DNA of 64,000 bases from Triticum aestivum (Eukaryota; Streptophyta; Magnoliopsida; Poales; Poaceae): NCBI RefSeq assembly GCF_018294505.1, contig NC_057796.1:274247079-274311078 (forward strand), given 5' to 3'. Under the pieces are notes generated by a model that was not told the origin of the DNA, searched no databases, and was given only the letters and a program-made list of their open reading frames with translations. Every line of letters begins with the position of its first letter. Positions within the stretch are counted from its first letter, which is position 1. This document shows positions 1 through 11,454 of the stretch, piece by piece. The position numbers were made by a program, and so were the translations under genes.

Positions 1-1195
1 AGACATCCCTCTAGTCATCTAAGTGATACATGATCCGAGTCAACTAGGCCGTGTTCGATCATCACGTGAGACGGACTAGTCATCATCGGTGAACATCTTC
101 ATGTTGATCGTATCTTCTATACGACTCATGTTCGACCTTTCGGTCTTCCGTGTTCCGAGGCCATCTCTGTACATGCTAGGCTCGTCAAGTCAACCTAAGT
201 GTATTGCGTGTGTAAATCTGGCTTACACCCGTTGTATTCGAACGTTAGAATCTATCACACCCGATCATCACGTGGTGCTTCGAAACAACGAACCTTCACA
301 ACGGTGCACAGTTAGGGGGAACACTTTCTTGAAATTATTGTGAGGGATCATCTTATTTAAGCTACCGTCGTTCTAAGCAAATAAGATGTAAGAACATGAT
401 AAACATCACACACAATCAAATAGTGACATGATATGGCCATTATCACTTCGCTCCTTTTGATCTCCATCTTCGGGGCTCCATGATCATCATCGTCACCGGC
501 ATGACACCATGATCTCCATCATCATGATCTCTATCATCGTGTCTTCATGAAGTTGTCTCGCCAACTATTACTTCTACTACTATGGCTAACGGTTAGCAAT
601 AAAGTAAAGTAATTACATGGCGATTTCAATGACACGCAGGTCACACAACAAATTAAGACAACTCCTATGGTTCCTGCCGGTTGTCATACTCATCGACATG
701 CAAGTCGTGATTCCTATTACAAGAACATGATCAATCTCATACATCACATATATCATTCATCACACCCTTTGGACATATCACATCACATGGCACATGCTGC
801 AAGAACAAGTTAGACGTCCTCTAATTGTTGTTGCAAATTTTTACGTGGCTGCTATAGGTTTCTAGCAAGAACGTTTCTTACCTACGCCAAAACCACAACG
901 TGATATGCCAATTTCTATTTACCCTTCATAAGGACCCTTTTCATCGAATCCGATCCGACTAAAGTGGGAGAGATAGACACCCGCTAGCCACCTTATGCAA
1001 CTAGTGCATGTTAATCGGTGGAACCTGTCTCACGTAAGAGTACGTGTAAGGTCGGTCCGGGCCGCTTCATCCCACGATGCCGCCGAATCAAGATAAGACT
1101 AGTAACGGCAAGTAAATTGACAAAATCGACGCCCACAACAACTTGTGTTCTACTCATGAATAGAAACTACGCATAGACCTAGCTCATGATGCCAC
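1..1195 (-). mobile_element. Angela-type Copia element 1, internal leader fragment
   Basis: This stretch is the untranslated leader between the 5' LTR and gag of a minus-strand Angela/WIS/BARE1-type element; the rest lies beyond the left edge of the window. It reads almost the same as 41833-42981, the region between the gag start codon and the 5' LTR of the Angela copy further right. Shared landmarks are the repeated 'gatcatcacgtg' stretches and the text on both sides of the primer-binding site. No long reading frame is present, as expected for a leader. Confidence 0.8.
1181..1194 (-). other. Primer-binding site of Angela element 1
   Basis: On the minus strand this reads TGGCATCATGAGCT directly inside the LTR end. 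It is a degenerate match to the initiator-methionine tRNA complement TGGTATCAGAGCC used by Copia elements. Its place to the left of the LTR shows that this LTR is the 5' one and that the element is read leftwards. Confidence 0.7.
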
Positions 1196-2937
1196 TGTTG
1201 GGGATCGTAGCAGAAATTTAAAATTTTCTACGCATCACCAAGATCAATCTATGGAGTAATCTAGCAACGAGGGGAAGGAGAGTGCATCTACATACCCTTG
1301 TAGATCGCTAAGCAGAAGCGTTGCAAGAACGCGGATGAGGTAGTCGTACTCGTGGCGATTCAGATCGCGGTCGATTCCGATCTAAGCGCCGAACAACGGC
1401 GCCTCCGCGTTCAACACACGTGCAGCCCGGTGACGTCTCCCATGCCTTGATCCAGCAAGGAGAGAGGGAGAGGTTGGGGAAGACTCCGTCCCGCAGCAGC
1501 ACAACGGCGTGGTAGTGGTGGAGGAGCGCGGTACTCCAGCAGGGCTTCGCCAAGCACTACGAGAGACGAGGAGGGAGAGAGGTAGGGCTGCGCCTTGGGA
1601 GAGAGAGACACGTGTGTTAGGCAGCCCCAAAACCTCCACTATATATAGGGGCAAGGGGTAGGGGAGGCGCCCTAGGGTTTCCCCTAGGGGGGCGGCGGCC
1701 AGGGCAGATGGGATCTCCCCCTTGGGTGACTTGGCCCCCAAGCCAGGAGGTGGGAACCCTAGATGGGGCGCCCCAAACCCCCTGGTCACGTGGGAATAGG
1801 TGAGGGGGGCGCACAGCCCCTTAGTGGGCTGGTTTTGCCCCCTTCCCTTGGCCCATGAAGCCCCCAACACTTGTCGGGGCTCTCGAAACACCTTTCGGTC
1901 ATGTTGGTCATCACCCGGTACCTCCGGAACACTTCTGGACTCCAAAACCCTTCGTCCAATATATCAATCTTCACCTCCGGACCATTCCGGAACTCCTCGT
2001 GACGTCCGGGATCTCATCCAGGACTCCGAACAACATTCGGTAACCACGTACATACTTTCCCTATAACCCTAGCGTCATCGAACCTTAAGTGTGTAGACCC
2101 TACGGGCTCGGGAATCATGCAGACATGACCGAGATATCTCTCTGGTCAATAACCAACAGCGGGATCTGGATACCCATGTTGGCTCCCACATGTTCCACGA
2201 TGATCTCATCGGATGAACCACGATGTCAAGGATTCAGTCAATCCCGTATACAATTCCCTTTGTCTACCGGTATAGTACTTGCCCGAGATTCGATCGTCGG
2301 TATCCCGATACCTTGTTCAATCTCGTTACCGGCAAGTCTCTTTACACGTTCTGTAACACATCATCCCGTGATCAACTCCTTGGTCACATTGTGCACATTA
2401 TGATGATGTCCTACTGAGTGGGCCCAGAGATACCTCTCCGTTTACACGGAGTGACAAATCCCAGTCTAGATTCGTGCCAACCCAATAGACACTTTCGGAT
2501 ATACCCGTAGTGCACCTTTATAGCCACCCAGTTACGTTGTGACGTTTGGTACACCCAAAGCATTCCTACGGTATCCGGGAGTTGCACAATCTCATGGTCT
2601 AAGGAAATGATACTTGACATTAGAAAAGCTTTAGCAGACGAACTATACGATCTTGTGCTAGGCTTAGGATTGGGTCTTGTCCATCACATCATTCTCCTAA
2701 TTATGTGATCCCGTTATCAACGACATCTAATGTCCATGGTCAGGAAATCGTAACCATCTATTGATCAACGAGCTAGTCAACTAGAGGCTCACTAGGGACA
2801 TGGTGTTGTCTATGTATCCACACATGTATCTGAGTTTCCTATCAATACAATTATAGCATGGATAATAAACGATTATCATGAACAAGGAAATATAATAATA
2901 ACCAATTTATTATTGCCTCTAGGGCATATTTCCAACA
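1196..2937 (-). mobile_element. Angela-type 5' LTR (element 1)
   Basis: A complete 1742-bp LTR on the minus strand. It starts with TGTTGGAAATATGCCCTAGA (right end) and finishes ...CCCCAACA (left end), giving 6-bp inverted ends TGTTGG/CCAACA. A TATA box (tatatata, 1640-1647) sits in a GC-rich context as in BARE1/Angela LTRs. The five bases outside the right end, TAAGA (2938-2942), are the presumed target duplication; the partner is outside the window. The element was inserted into sirevirus A, whose leader resumes at 2938. Confidence 0.88.
1640..1647 (-). promoter_or_regulatory. TATA box of Angela LTR 1
   Basis: The string tatatata lies inside the LTR, between pyrimidine-rich sequence and the U5 side, at the usual place for the LTR promoter of Angela/BARE1 elements. 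Assigned from position and sequence only. Confidence 0.5.
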
Positions 2938-3020
2938 TAAGACTCCCCAAAGTAGACTCATCCATCTTCCTCCAATGGTGTTTAAACCAAAGCAATGGAG
3001 ACCAACGCTCTGATGCCAAT
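2938..3020 (-). mobile_element. Sirevirus A, leader remnant with primer-binding site
   Basis: These 83 bp are all that is visible of the internal part of a minus-strand sirevirus before Angela element 1 interrupts it. The text 'caaatggagaccgtagctctgatacca' of sirevirus B (13688-13714) has a clear counterpart here. The primer-binding site (3007-3018, TGGCATCAGAGC on the minus strand) is next to the LTR end. Confidence 0.75.
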
Positions 3021-3828
3021 TGAAAGGATCGAGAAGAGGTGTCTATAGGGGGGGTGATTAGACACTAGATGCCAAAAGTTGCAGTTTTTAATTTCTTTAT
3101 GTTGAAGTGGAGTTTTGGCACAAGTTTAGCAATCACAATACATATCAAGCAAGCATGCAAAGAGTATATGAGCAGCGGAAAGTAAAGCATGCAACTTGCA
3201 AGAATGTAAAGGGAAGGGTTTGGAGAATTCAAACGCAATTGGAGACACGGATGTTTTTGTCATGGTTCCGATAGGTGGTGCTATCGTACATCCACGTTGA
3301 TGGAGACTTCAACCCACGAAGGGTAACGGTTGCGTGAGTCCACGAAGGGCTCCACCCACGAAGGGTCCACGAAGAAGCAACCTTGTCTATCCCATCATGG
3401 CCATCGCCCACGAAGGACTTGCCTCACTAGCGGTAGATCTTCATGAAGTAGGCGATCTCCTTGCCATTACAAACTCCTTGGTTCAACTCGACAATCTTGT
3501 CGGAGGCTCCCAAGTGACACCTAGCCAATCTAGGAGACACCACTCTCCAAGAAGTAACAAATGGTATGTTGATGATGAACTCCTTGCTCTTGTGCTTCAA
3601 ATGATAGTCTCCCCAACACTCAACTCTCTCTCACAGGATTTGGATTTGGTGGAAAGAAGATTTGAGTGGAAAGCAACTTGGGGAAGGCTAGAGATCAAGA
3701 TTCATATGGTAGGAATGGAATATCTTGGCCTCAACACATGAGTAGGTGGTTCTCTCTCAGAAAATGTGTATTGGAAGTGTAGGCTTGTTCTGATGGCTCT
3801 CTCCACGAATGAAGAGGAGGTGGAGGGG

Positions 3829-3836
3829 TATATATA
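3829..3836 (-). promoter_or_regulatory. TATA box of sirevirus LTR A
   Basis: The string tatatata occurs in the same context (ggaggggtatatatagcctcc) at 14520-14527 of the second sirevirus LTR. Conservation in both copies supports a promoter role. Confidence 0.55.
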
Positions 3837-3874
3837 GCCTCCACACAAAACTAACCATTACACACAATTTACCA

Positions 3875-4345
3875 ATCTCGGTGGGACCGAATTGAGAAAC
3901 TCGGTCGAACCGATTTAGTAAACCTAGTGACCGTTAGGATTTTCGGTGGAACTGACATGCAACTCGGTAGGACCGATATGGTTAGGGTTAGGGCATAACG
4001 TAATCTCGGTGAGACCGATTACACAAACTCGGTGAGACCGATTTTGGTAATAAGCTAACCAGAGAGTTGGTCAGGCAAACTCAGTGAGACCGATTACACA
4101 AACTCGGTGGGGCCGATTTTGGTAATGAGCTAACCAGAGAGTTTGCATTGTAATCTCGGTAGTACCGATTGCTCAAACTCAGTGGGACCGATTTTGGTAA
4201 TGGACATACACAGAGAGATTACAATCCCATCTCGCTGAGACCGAGATCCCTATCGGTGAAACCGATTTGCCTAGGGTTTGTGGCAGTGGCTATGACATCT
4301 GAACTCGGTGGCGCCGGATAGAAAGAATCGGTGGGGCCGAGTTTG
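3875..4345. repeat. Array of CGGTnnnACCG palindromes (LTR A)
   Basis: About fourteen copies of a 16-18 bp unit of the form ctcggtgggaccgatt are spread over 470 bp at spacings of roughly 20-55 bp. The core CGGTnnnACCG is an inverted repeat with a 3-nt centre. The central triplet varies (ggg, gag, cga, agt), while most arms are kept. The same array recurs at 14565-15035 and, in looser form, at 9838-10590. Confidence 0.85.
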
Positions 4346-4703
4346 ACTTTTGGCTTAGGTCATATGTCGATGTGGGAAAGTAGTTGAAGGTTTTGGAGCA
4401 TATCACTAAGCACTTTGAAGAGCAAGAACCTCATTAAGCAACACCTCATCCCTCCTTGATAGTATTGGCTTTTCCTATAGACTCAATGTGATCTTGGATC
4501 ACTAAAATATAAAATGTAGAGTCTTGAGCTTGAAGCTTGAGCCAATCCTTTGTCCTTAGCATCTTGAAGGGGTTTCACATCCTTTAGTCCATGCCACTTG
4601 ATCTGTTGAACTTGTCTGAAACATACTAGGTAAAAGTATTAGTCCAACAAGAGATATGTTGTCATTAATTACCAAAACCACCCAGGGAGCACTTGTGCTT
4701 TCA

Positions 4704-5273
4704 AAATCGCAGCAAAATGAGCTAGAACTCGTGCTTGAGCTGGATGGTGATTTTTTTGGGAGGAAGAAGAAGTGTGTGGGTGCAGGAATAAGTGGAGGGG
4801 AGCCACCATGGGCCCACGAGGCAGGGGGCGCGCCCTGGACCCTCGTTCCCAGGTGCTTGCTCCCCCTGCTGTGTTCTCAGTGCCAAATATTCTCAAATAT
4901 TCTAGGAAAAATCATATTTCAATTTCAGGGCATTTGGAGAACTTTTATTTTCGGGGTATTTTTTATTGCACAGATAATTCAGAAAACAGACAGAAAATAA
5001 TATTTTTTCTTTATTAATTCTAAATAATAGAAAGTAAAAAGTGGATATAGAAAGTTGTGCTTTCTAGATTCATCCATCTCATGCTCATCAAACGGAATCC
5101 ACTAACAAGTTTGATCAAGTCTTGTTAACAAACTCATTCCGAATTGCATGAAACCGGAGAATTTTCGAATAGCACTAAGTTACCTCAATGGAGATATGCA
5201 CATCCGCAATAATAAGAATATCATATTTCTTTTCGACAGTAGGAAGAGGAAATTCAAAACCTCCAAAGATAAT
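4704..5273 (-). mobile_element. Athila element A, noncoding region 3' of protease
   Basis: Read on the minus strand, this region follows directly after the stop codon of the gag-protease reading frame. It is A/T-rich with no reading frame, then GC-rich (4800-4870). In an autonomous element the reverse transcriptase would be expected here, and no trace of it is seen in 570 bp. The text resembles the internal noncoding region I associate with the non-autonomous Sabrina family. Sirevirus A cuts it at 4703. Confidence 0.6.
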
Positions 5274-5957
5274 TTATGGAATTTTTCCAATAGAGTTGAT
5301 GCTATAAACTTGAGGTTGTTTCCTCGGAAAGATTACCGTATGCTCATTGCCATTAACATGAAAAGTGACATTGCCTTTGTTGCAATCAATAACAGCCCTT
5401 GCAGTATTCAAAAAGGGTCTTCCAAGAATAATAGACATACTATCGTCCTCAGGAATGTCAAGAATAACAAAGTCTGTTAGAATAGTAACGTTTGCAACCA
5501 CAACAGGCACGTCCTCACAAATACCGACAGGTATAGCAGTTGATTTATCGGCCATTTGCAAAGATATTTCAGTAGGTGTCAACTTATTCAAATCAAGTCT
5601 TCGATATAAAGAGAGAGGCATAACACTAACACCAGCTCCAAGATCACATAAAGCAGTTTTAACATAATTTCTTTTAATGGAACATGGTATAGTAGGTACT
5701 CCTGGGTCTCTTAGTTTCTTAGGTATTCCACCTTTAAAAGTATAATTAGCAAGCATGGTGGAAATTTCAGCTTTCGGTATCTTTCTTTTATTAGTAATAA
5801 TATATTTCATGTATTTAGCGTAAGGATTTGTTTTAAGCATATCAGTTAAGCGCATACGTAAGAAGATAGGTCTAACCATTTTAGCAAAGCACTCAAAATT
5901 CTCATCATCCTTTTTCTTGGAAGGCTTAGGAGGAAAAGGCATGGGTTTCTGAACCAT
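5274..5957 (-). pseudogene. Athila-type retroviral aspartic protease domain
   Basis: This 227-codon segment encodes the aspartic protease that would process the polyprotein. The active-site stretch reads CDLGAGVSVMP, the Athila-lineage version of the D-[TS]-G-A motif, about residue 107 of the segment. The downstream ILGRPFLNTARAVID stretch matches the conserved second half of the fold. It lies in a different frame from gag, with a one-base shift near 5960, so it is broken from its polyprotein. The reading ends with ...GKIP and a stop, and no reverse transcriptase follows. Confidence 0.72.
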
Positions 5958-7983
5958 GGTTCTCTCTCTTTACCGTGCTTCCTAGCAACAAAGTCTCTCT
6001 TATCATAACATTGATTCTTTGATTGTGGGTTATCAAGATCAACAGCAGGTTCAATTTCTACTTCATTGTCATTGCTAGGTTGAGCATCATCATGAACATC
6101 ATTATTAACATCATCACTAGGTACATGGTCATCACCAGATTGTATTTCAGCATGAGAGATAGATGTATCATTAGGATTCTCAGGTTTGTCTACAACAGGT
6201 TCACTAGAAGCATGCAAAGTCCTATCATTTTTCTTTTTCTTCCTTTTAGAAGGACTAGGTGCATCTAAATTATTTCTCTGAGAATCTTGCTCAATTCTCT
6301 TAGGGTGGCCTTCAGGATACAAAGGTTCCTGAGTCATTTTACCAGTTCTAGTAGCCACTCTAACAGCAAAGTCATTATTCTTACTATTCAATTCATTGAG
6401 CAAATCATTTTGAGCTTTAAGTACTTGTTCTACTTGAGTGGTAACCATAGAAGCATGTTTACTAATAAGTTTAAGCTCAGTTTTAACCATAGACATATAA
6501 TCACTCAAGTGTCCAATCATATAAGCATTTTGTTTCAATTTTCTACCAACATAAGTATTGAAATTTTCTTGTTTAACAATAAAATTGTCAAACTCTTCTA
6601 AGTATTGACTAGCAGACTTATAACGAGGAATATCACCTTCATCAAATCATTTACCTTTACTACCTGTGTCAGGTTATCAAGAACATGTGTTTCTTCAATA
6701 GGTGATGGATTAAAACCGTGTATTTCTTCAACAGGTGGTGAATTGAGACCATGTATTTCCTCAACAGGCGGTAAATTCTTAACATCTTCAGCTTTAATAC
6801 CTTTTTCCTTCATTGATTTCTTTGCCTCTTGCATATCTTCAGGACTGAGAAATAGAACACCCCTCTTCTTCGGAGTTGGCTTAGGAGTTGGTTCAGGAAG
6901 TGTCCAATTATTATCATTTGTCAACATATTATTCAATAGAATTTCAGCTTCATCCGGTGTTCTTTCCCTGAAAACACAACCAGCACAACTATCCAAGTGG
7001 TCCTTGGAAGCATCGGTTAGTCCATTATAAAAGATATCAAGTATTTCATTTTTCTTAAGAGGATGATCAGGCAAAGCATTAAGTAATTGGAGAAGCCTCC
7101 CCCAAGCTTGTGGGAGACTCTCTTCTTCAATTTGCACAAAATTATATATTTACCTTAAAGTTGCTTGTTTCTTATGAGCAGGGAAATATTTAGCAGAAAA
7201 GTAATAAATCATATCCTGGGGACTACGCACACAACCAGGATCAAGAGAATTAAACCATAACTTAGCATCACCCTTTAATGAGAACGGAAATATTTTAAGG
7301 ATATAATAGTAGCGAGATTTCTCATCATTAGTGAATAGGGTGGCTATATCATTTAATTTAGTAAGATGTGCCACAACAGTTTCAGATTCATAGCCATAGA
7401 AAGGATCAGATTCGACTAAAGTAATTATCTCAGGATCAACAGAGAATTCATAATCCTTATCGGTAAAAAAGATAGGTGAAGTAGCATAAGCAGGGTCATA
7501 TTTCATTCTAGCATTTAAAGTGTTTTGTTTCAGTTTAGCTAGTAATCTCTTAAGATCACTTCTATCATTGCAAGCAAGAAAGTCTCTAGCAGTTTCTCCA
7601 TCCATCACATAACCCTCAGGAACAATAGGTAGTTCATATTTATTGGGAGGATGTTCATCATCACTATCTTCATAATTATCAGTTTCAATATTTTCATTCT
7701 CCCTAACTTTAGCAAGTTGTTCATCAAGAAATTCACCTAGTGGCACAGTTTCATCAAGCATAGAAGTAGTTTCATCATAAGTATCATGCATAGCAGAAGT
7801 GGCATCATCAATAACATGCGACATATCAGGATTAATAGTAGAAGTGGGTTTAGGTGTCGCAAGCTTACTCAAAACAGAAGGTGAATCAAGTGCAGATCTA
7901 GATGGCAGTTCCTTACCTCCCCTCGTAGTTGAGGGATAGATCTTGGTTTTTCCGTCTTTCAAGTTCTTCATAGTGATCAACAT
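5958..7983 (-). pseudogene. Athila-type gag (disrupted)
   Basis: The capsid/nucleocapsid polyprotein of Athila element A, read leftwards from an ATG at 7983 or the next one at 7971. A long acidic N-terminal part is followed by the Retrotrans_gag core (SLKGDAKLWFNSL, around 7230-7280). A proline-rich middle contains a threefold peptide repeat of the form PPVEEIHG (6700-6780), and a lysine-rich tail follows. Three breaks are visible: an in-frame TAA at 7150-7152, a frameshift near 6648, and a frameshift near 5960 before the protease. Despite these the frame is otherwise open, so decay is modest. It follows the Asp-tRNA-type primer site at 8020-8038. Confidence 0.72.
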
Positions 7984-8019
7984 ATATAAATCCCAAGTGA
8001 CCCAAAGAATAAAGCTATG

Positions 8020-8038
8020 CTCCCCGGCAACGGCGCCA
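8020..8038 (-). other. Primer-binding site of Athila element A
   Basis: On the minus strand this reads TGGCGCCGTTGCCGGGGAG, the tRNA-Asp-type primer site typical of Athila-lineage Gypsy elements. It is 11 bp inside the LTR end. Confidence 0.88.
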
Positions 8039-8049
8039 GAAAATAGTCT

Positions 8050-9452
8050 TGATAACCCACAAGTATAGGGGATCGCAACAGTTTTCGAGGGTAGAGTATT
8101 CAACCCAAATTTATTGATTCGACACAAGGGGAGTCAAACAACATTCTCAAGTATTAGCAACTGAGTTGTCAATTCAGCCACACCTGGATAACTTAATATC
8201 TGCAGCAAAGTATTTAGTAGCAAAGTAGTATGATAGTAATGGTAACGGTAGCAAAAGTAATATTTTTTGGTTTTCTAGTGATTGTAACAGTACCAACGGA
8301 AAAGTAAATGAGTGAAGAACAATATGTGAAAATCTTGTAGGCATTGGATCGATGATGGATAATTATGTCGGATGTGGTTCATCATGTAACAGTCATAACA
8401 TAGGGTGACACAGAACTAGCTCCAATTCATCAATGTAATGTAGGCATGTATTCTGAATATAGTCATACATGCTTATGGAAAAGAACTTGCATGACATCTT
8501 TTGTCCTACCCTCCCGTGGCAGCGGGGTCCTAGCGGAAACTAAGGGATATTAAGGCCTCCTTTTAATAGAGTACCGGACCAAAGCATTAACACATAGTGA
8601 ATACATGAACTCCTCAAACTAAGGTCATCACCGGGAGTGGTCCCGATTATTGTCACTTCGGGGTTGCCGGATCATAACACATAGTAGGTGACTATAGACT
8701 TGCAAGATAGGATCAAGAATTCAGATATATTCATGAAAACATAATAGGTTCAGATCTGAAATCATGGCACTCGGGCCCTAGTGACAAGCATTAAGCATAG
8801 CAAAGCCATAGCAACATCAATCTCAGAACATAGTGGATACTAGGGATCAAACCCTAACAAAACTAACTCGATTACATGATAGATCACATCCAACCCATCA
8901 CCATCCAGCAAGCCTACGATGGAATTACTCACGCATGGCGGTGAGCATCATGAAATTGGTGATGGAGGATGGTTGATGATGACGACGGCGACGGATTCCC
9001 CTCTCCGGAGCCCCAAACGGACTCCAGAGCAACCCTCCCGAGAGAGTTTAGGGCTTGGCGGCGGCTCCGTATCGTAAAACGCGATGAATCCTTCTCTCTG
9101 ATTTTTTCTCCCCGAACACGAATATATGGAGTTGGAGTTGAGGTCGGGGGAGCACCAGGGGGCCCACGAGGCAGGGGGAGCGCCCAGGGGGTAGGGTGCG
9201 CTCCCCACCCTCGTACCCAGGGTGTGGGCCCCCTGACCTTGATTCTTTTGCCAGTATTTTTATATTTTCCAAAAATAATCTCCATGAAGTTTCAGGTCAT
9301 TCTGAGAACTTTTGTTTCTGCACATAAATAACACCATGGCAATTTTGCTGAAAATAGCGTCAGTCCGGGTTAGTTCCATTCAAATCATGCAAGTTAGAGT
9401 CCAAAACAATGGCAAAAGTGTTTGGAAAAGTAGATACGACGGAGACGTATCA
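8050..9452 (-). mobile_element. Athila element A 5' LTR
   Basis: A 1403-bp LTR on the minus strand, starting TGATACGTCTCCGTCGTATC (right end) and ending ...GTGGGTTATCA (left end). It is homologous to the plus-strand LTR at 29949-31359. The right flank GTATG (9453-9457) is the presumed target duplication. The insertion cut the 3' reading frame of sirevirus B. The LTR resembles the Sabrina/Fatima group of Triticeae. Confidence 0.88.
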
Positions 9453-9687
9453 GTATGCCATATTCTTTCTTTAGCACCTTCTTCTTTGATGTAGCTTCAT
9501 CTTTAGCAGCCACATAGTCCTCATCCTTAGAGTCTGAGGTTCTCTTCTTCCTAGTTCTGGTGGCTGCCTTGGGCAAGTTGCTTGGTGTGCTCCTGCTGCC
9601 ATCATCATAGCTGCTTGAGGGATCTGAACCCTCACTCAATTGCACTTGTTCCTCTGATCTGCTCTGACTGTCACTCTAGTCAGACAT
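9453..9687 (-). pseudogene. Sirevirus B downstream ORF, 5' fragment
   Basis: A reading frame starts at an ATG (9685-9687, minus strand) with the codons M-S-D, then a TAG, and then stays open for 75 codons until the Athila LTR interrupts it at 9452. The product is rich in Ser, Asp, Glu and Lys, with the stretch KAATRTRKKRTSDSKDEDY. Its place, well downstream of gag, and its composition suggest the extra 3' ORF (sometimes called env-like) of sireviruses, but I see no defining domain. The early stop and the insertion make it a pseudogene. Confidence 0.45.
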
Positions 9688-11362
9688 CTTGGCAATCTCA
9701 CTAACAGCAAACCCTGTGAATAGATATAGATGAGGTAGAGTGGATAAGCATCACAAAGTGCAGAGTTTTTGCAAAACAGATGACTCAAAAACTTAGTTTT
9801 AGTTCTCCACAGAAAGCATTTCGGAGCTACTGATTTGATAAACTCGGTGATACCGAAGCAACTTTTGGAGCCTAAACTAGTGAACTCGGTCAGACCGAGT
9901 CACAGTTTGATGGCACCGAGATTGCTTGGGTTTCACAGAGAATTGAACTCGGTCACACCGATTTGCAGTTTTCGGTCAGACCAAAAAGCGCATGTGCAAT
10001 GGCCTGAGCCAAATCGGTGAGACCAATTTCTACAACTCGGTCGGTCTGGGATGAGTTCGGCGGAGACCTAACCCTAAATTTTCAAATCAAATCTAATCTA
10101 AGGGATGTTTTCAGTGGATGGATTGTTTGCATATGTGGTAAAGATCATGGCAAAGCAATGTGCTATGAATCGGAGTTAAAGGAATAGCACACAGAGTCGA
10201 ACTCATACCCTAGTTCGGCGGGAGTTCGCTACGGCGACAACGGCGGAGCAGATTTCCATTGACGGTGACGAAAACCAGCGGCGGGAGATCGCTGGCGGCG
10301 AGGAGGCGATCCGGAGACCCGAGGAGGAAGAGCAGGATACGCGTGAGCTGAGGGGTTTTGAAGAAATTTCCAAAATCTCACCCGTGGATATATATATATC
10401 CCGACCCTGTTGGTGTGACCGAGTGGAACAACTCGGTGGCACCGAGATGCAGAATTGCAAGCGGTTACTGCAACTCGGTGTGACCGAAAAGTTCAAATCG
10501 GTTGCACCGAGATGGAAAACCTAGATCAACTTAGTGAACTAGGTGTGACCGAAATGGATGACTCGGTCATACCGAATTACACAAAGAGGTTTTGGAAGTT
10601 TAAGTCTATAACGAGTCGGGGACTCCGAGTGCTCCTCACATAGAGTGGTTCGAATCTGACTTGATCAAACATTGTGATGTAGCATGAATGGAGTTTGAGA
10701 CGAGAAAAGCATAGATAGCTAGAGGGTGTTCTTAGGCACTCTTTTCCATCCACTCAGCCAAAGAGAAAGAGCCAAACAATCAAAACAACAAGTGGATGTC
10801 CTCGAATGAGTAAAATATGCATCCAACATGCTCACACAATAAAATGGCAAATGAAATATGTGACAAAGCATGCACAAACACTCTAGCATCTATCAAGCAA
10901 TTGGCGATGACTAGGTCATCTATATATGAGTATATTGACTTAGGAGTCAAATGAGAACATTTGATCATAGGTCATACTCATCGTTTAGGCACAAGTGGGG
11001 TTACCACTTTTACATAAAGCATTGTTGTGTTCACATCGTTAGAGTTGCTTTAGCTCAATTGATTAGAGTAAAGCTCCCCCTAGATGTGATATCCCTCCTA
11101 AGAGGGATGAACTAACCTTGGGTTTCGTCGATGATGACCTCATGTAGGTGTTGAAGATGTGGATGCTTACTGTTGATGTAGATCATTCGGAGCAATCCAT
11201 TGGAGTGAGTTGCACTTTCAATACCTACACGAGTTAGTCCCACAAGGAACAAATAAGGATATCCATAGACATAGAGTGATGTACACACAAGATGATGTCC
11301 ATGAAAGCATTAGGTCACCTTGTCCCTTGTCTTACCAACAAGAGGTTTTGTGACTCCTTGAA
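9688..11362 (-). mobile_element. Sirevirus B, noncoding spacer between gag and downstream ORF
   Basis: About 1.7 kb with no credible reading frame where a complete sirevirus would carry protease, integrase, reverse transcriptase and RNase H. It includes two clusters of CGGTnnnACCG palindromes. It also has a stretch (11020-11110) holding 'ctccccctagatgtgatatccctcctaagaggga'. None of the conserved pol motifs can be found, so this copy is pol-less. Confidence 0.6.
9838..10590. repeat. Internal CGGTnnnACCG palindrome clusters
   Basis: Two groups (9838-10050 and 10410-10590) of units such as actcggtcagaccgagt and actcggtgtgaccgaa. They match the arrays inside the sirevirus LTRs but lie in the internal region of sirevirus B. 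A GC-rich segment (10205-10330) separates the groups. Confidence 0.75.
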
Positions 11363-11454
11363 CTAGTGCAATATATGGAAGTTGATTGCACTTGTCCTCG
11401 CCAAAATGATATGAGTGAAGTTTGTTGGCGGAGTCACCCTCAAGAACTCTTCTA

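Larger units (their letters stand above)
3021..4703 (-). mobile_element. Sirevirus A 5' LTR (Maximus-like)
   Basis: A 1683-bp LTR on the minus strand, homologous from end to end with 13717-15387. It begins TGAAAGCACAAG (right end) and carries a TATA box (tatatata, 3829-3836). It holds about fourteen copies of the CGGTnnnACCG palindrome. The outer flank is AAATC (4704-4708), the presumed target duplication. It was inserted into the 3' noncoding part of Athila element A. I recognise the LTR as the Maximus/sirevirus type of Triticeae; that family name is from memory. Confidence 0.82.

Noticed and set aside
3875..4345. CRISPR-like array of regularly spaced repeats
   Set aside because: Repeats are short palindromes with irregular spacing and no unique spacers of constant length, in a plant LTR.
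10203..10496. Minus-strand 97-codon Ser/Arg-rich frame in sirevirus B
   Set aside because: Short, in noncoding spacer, overlaps the palindrome cluster and has no domain.
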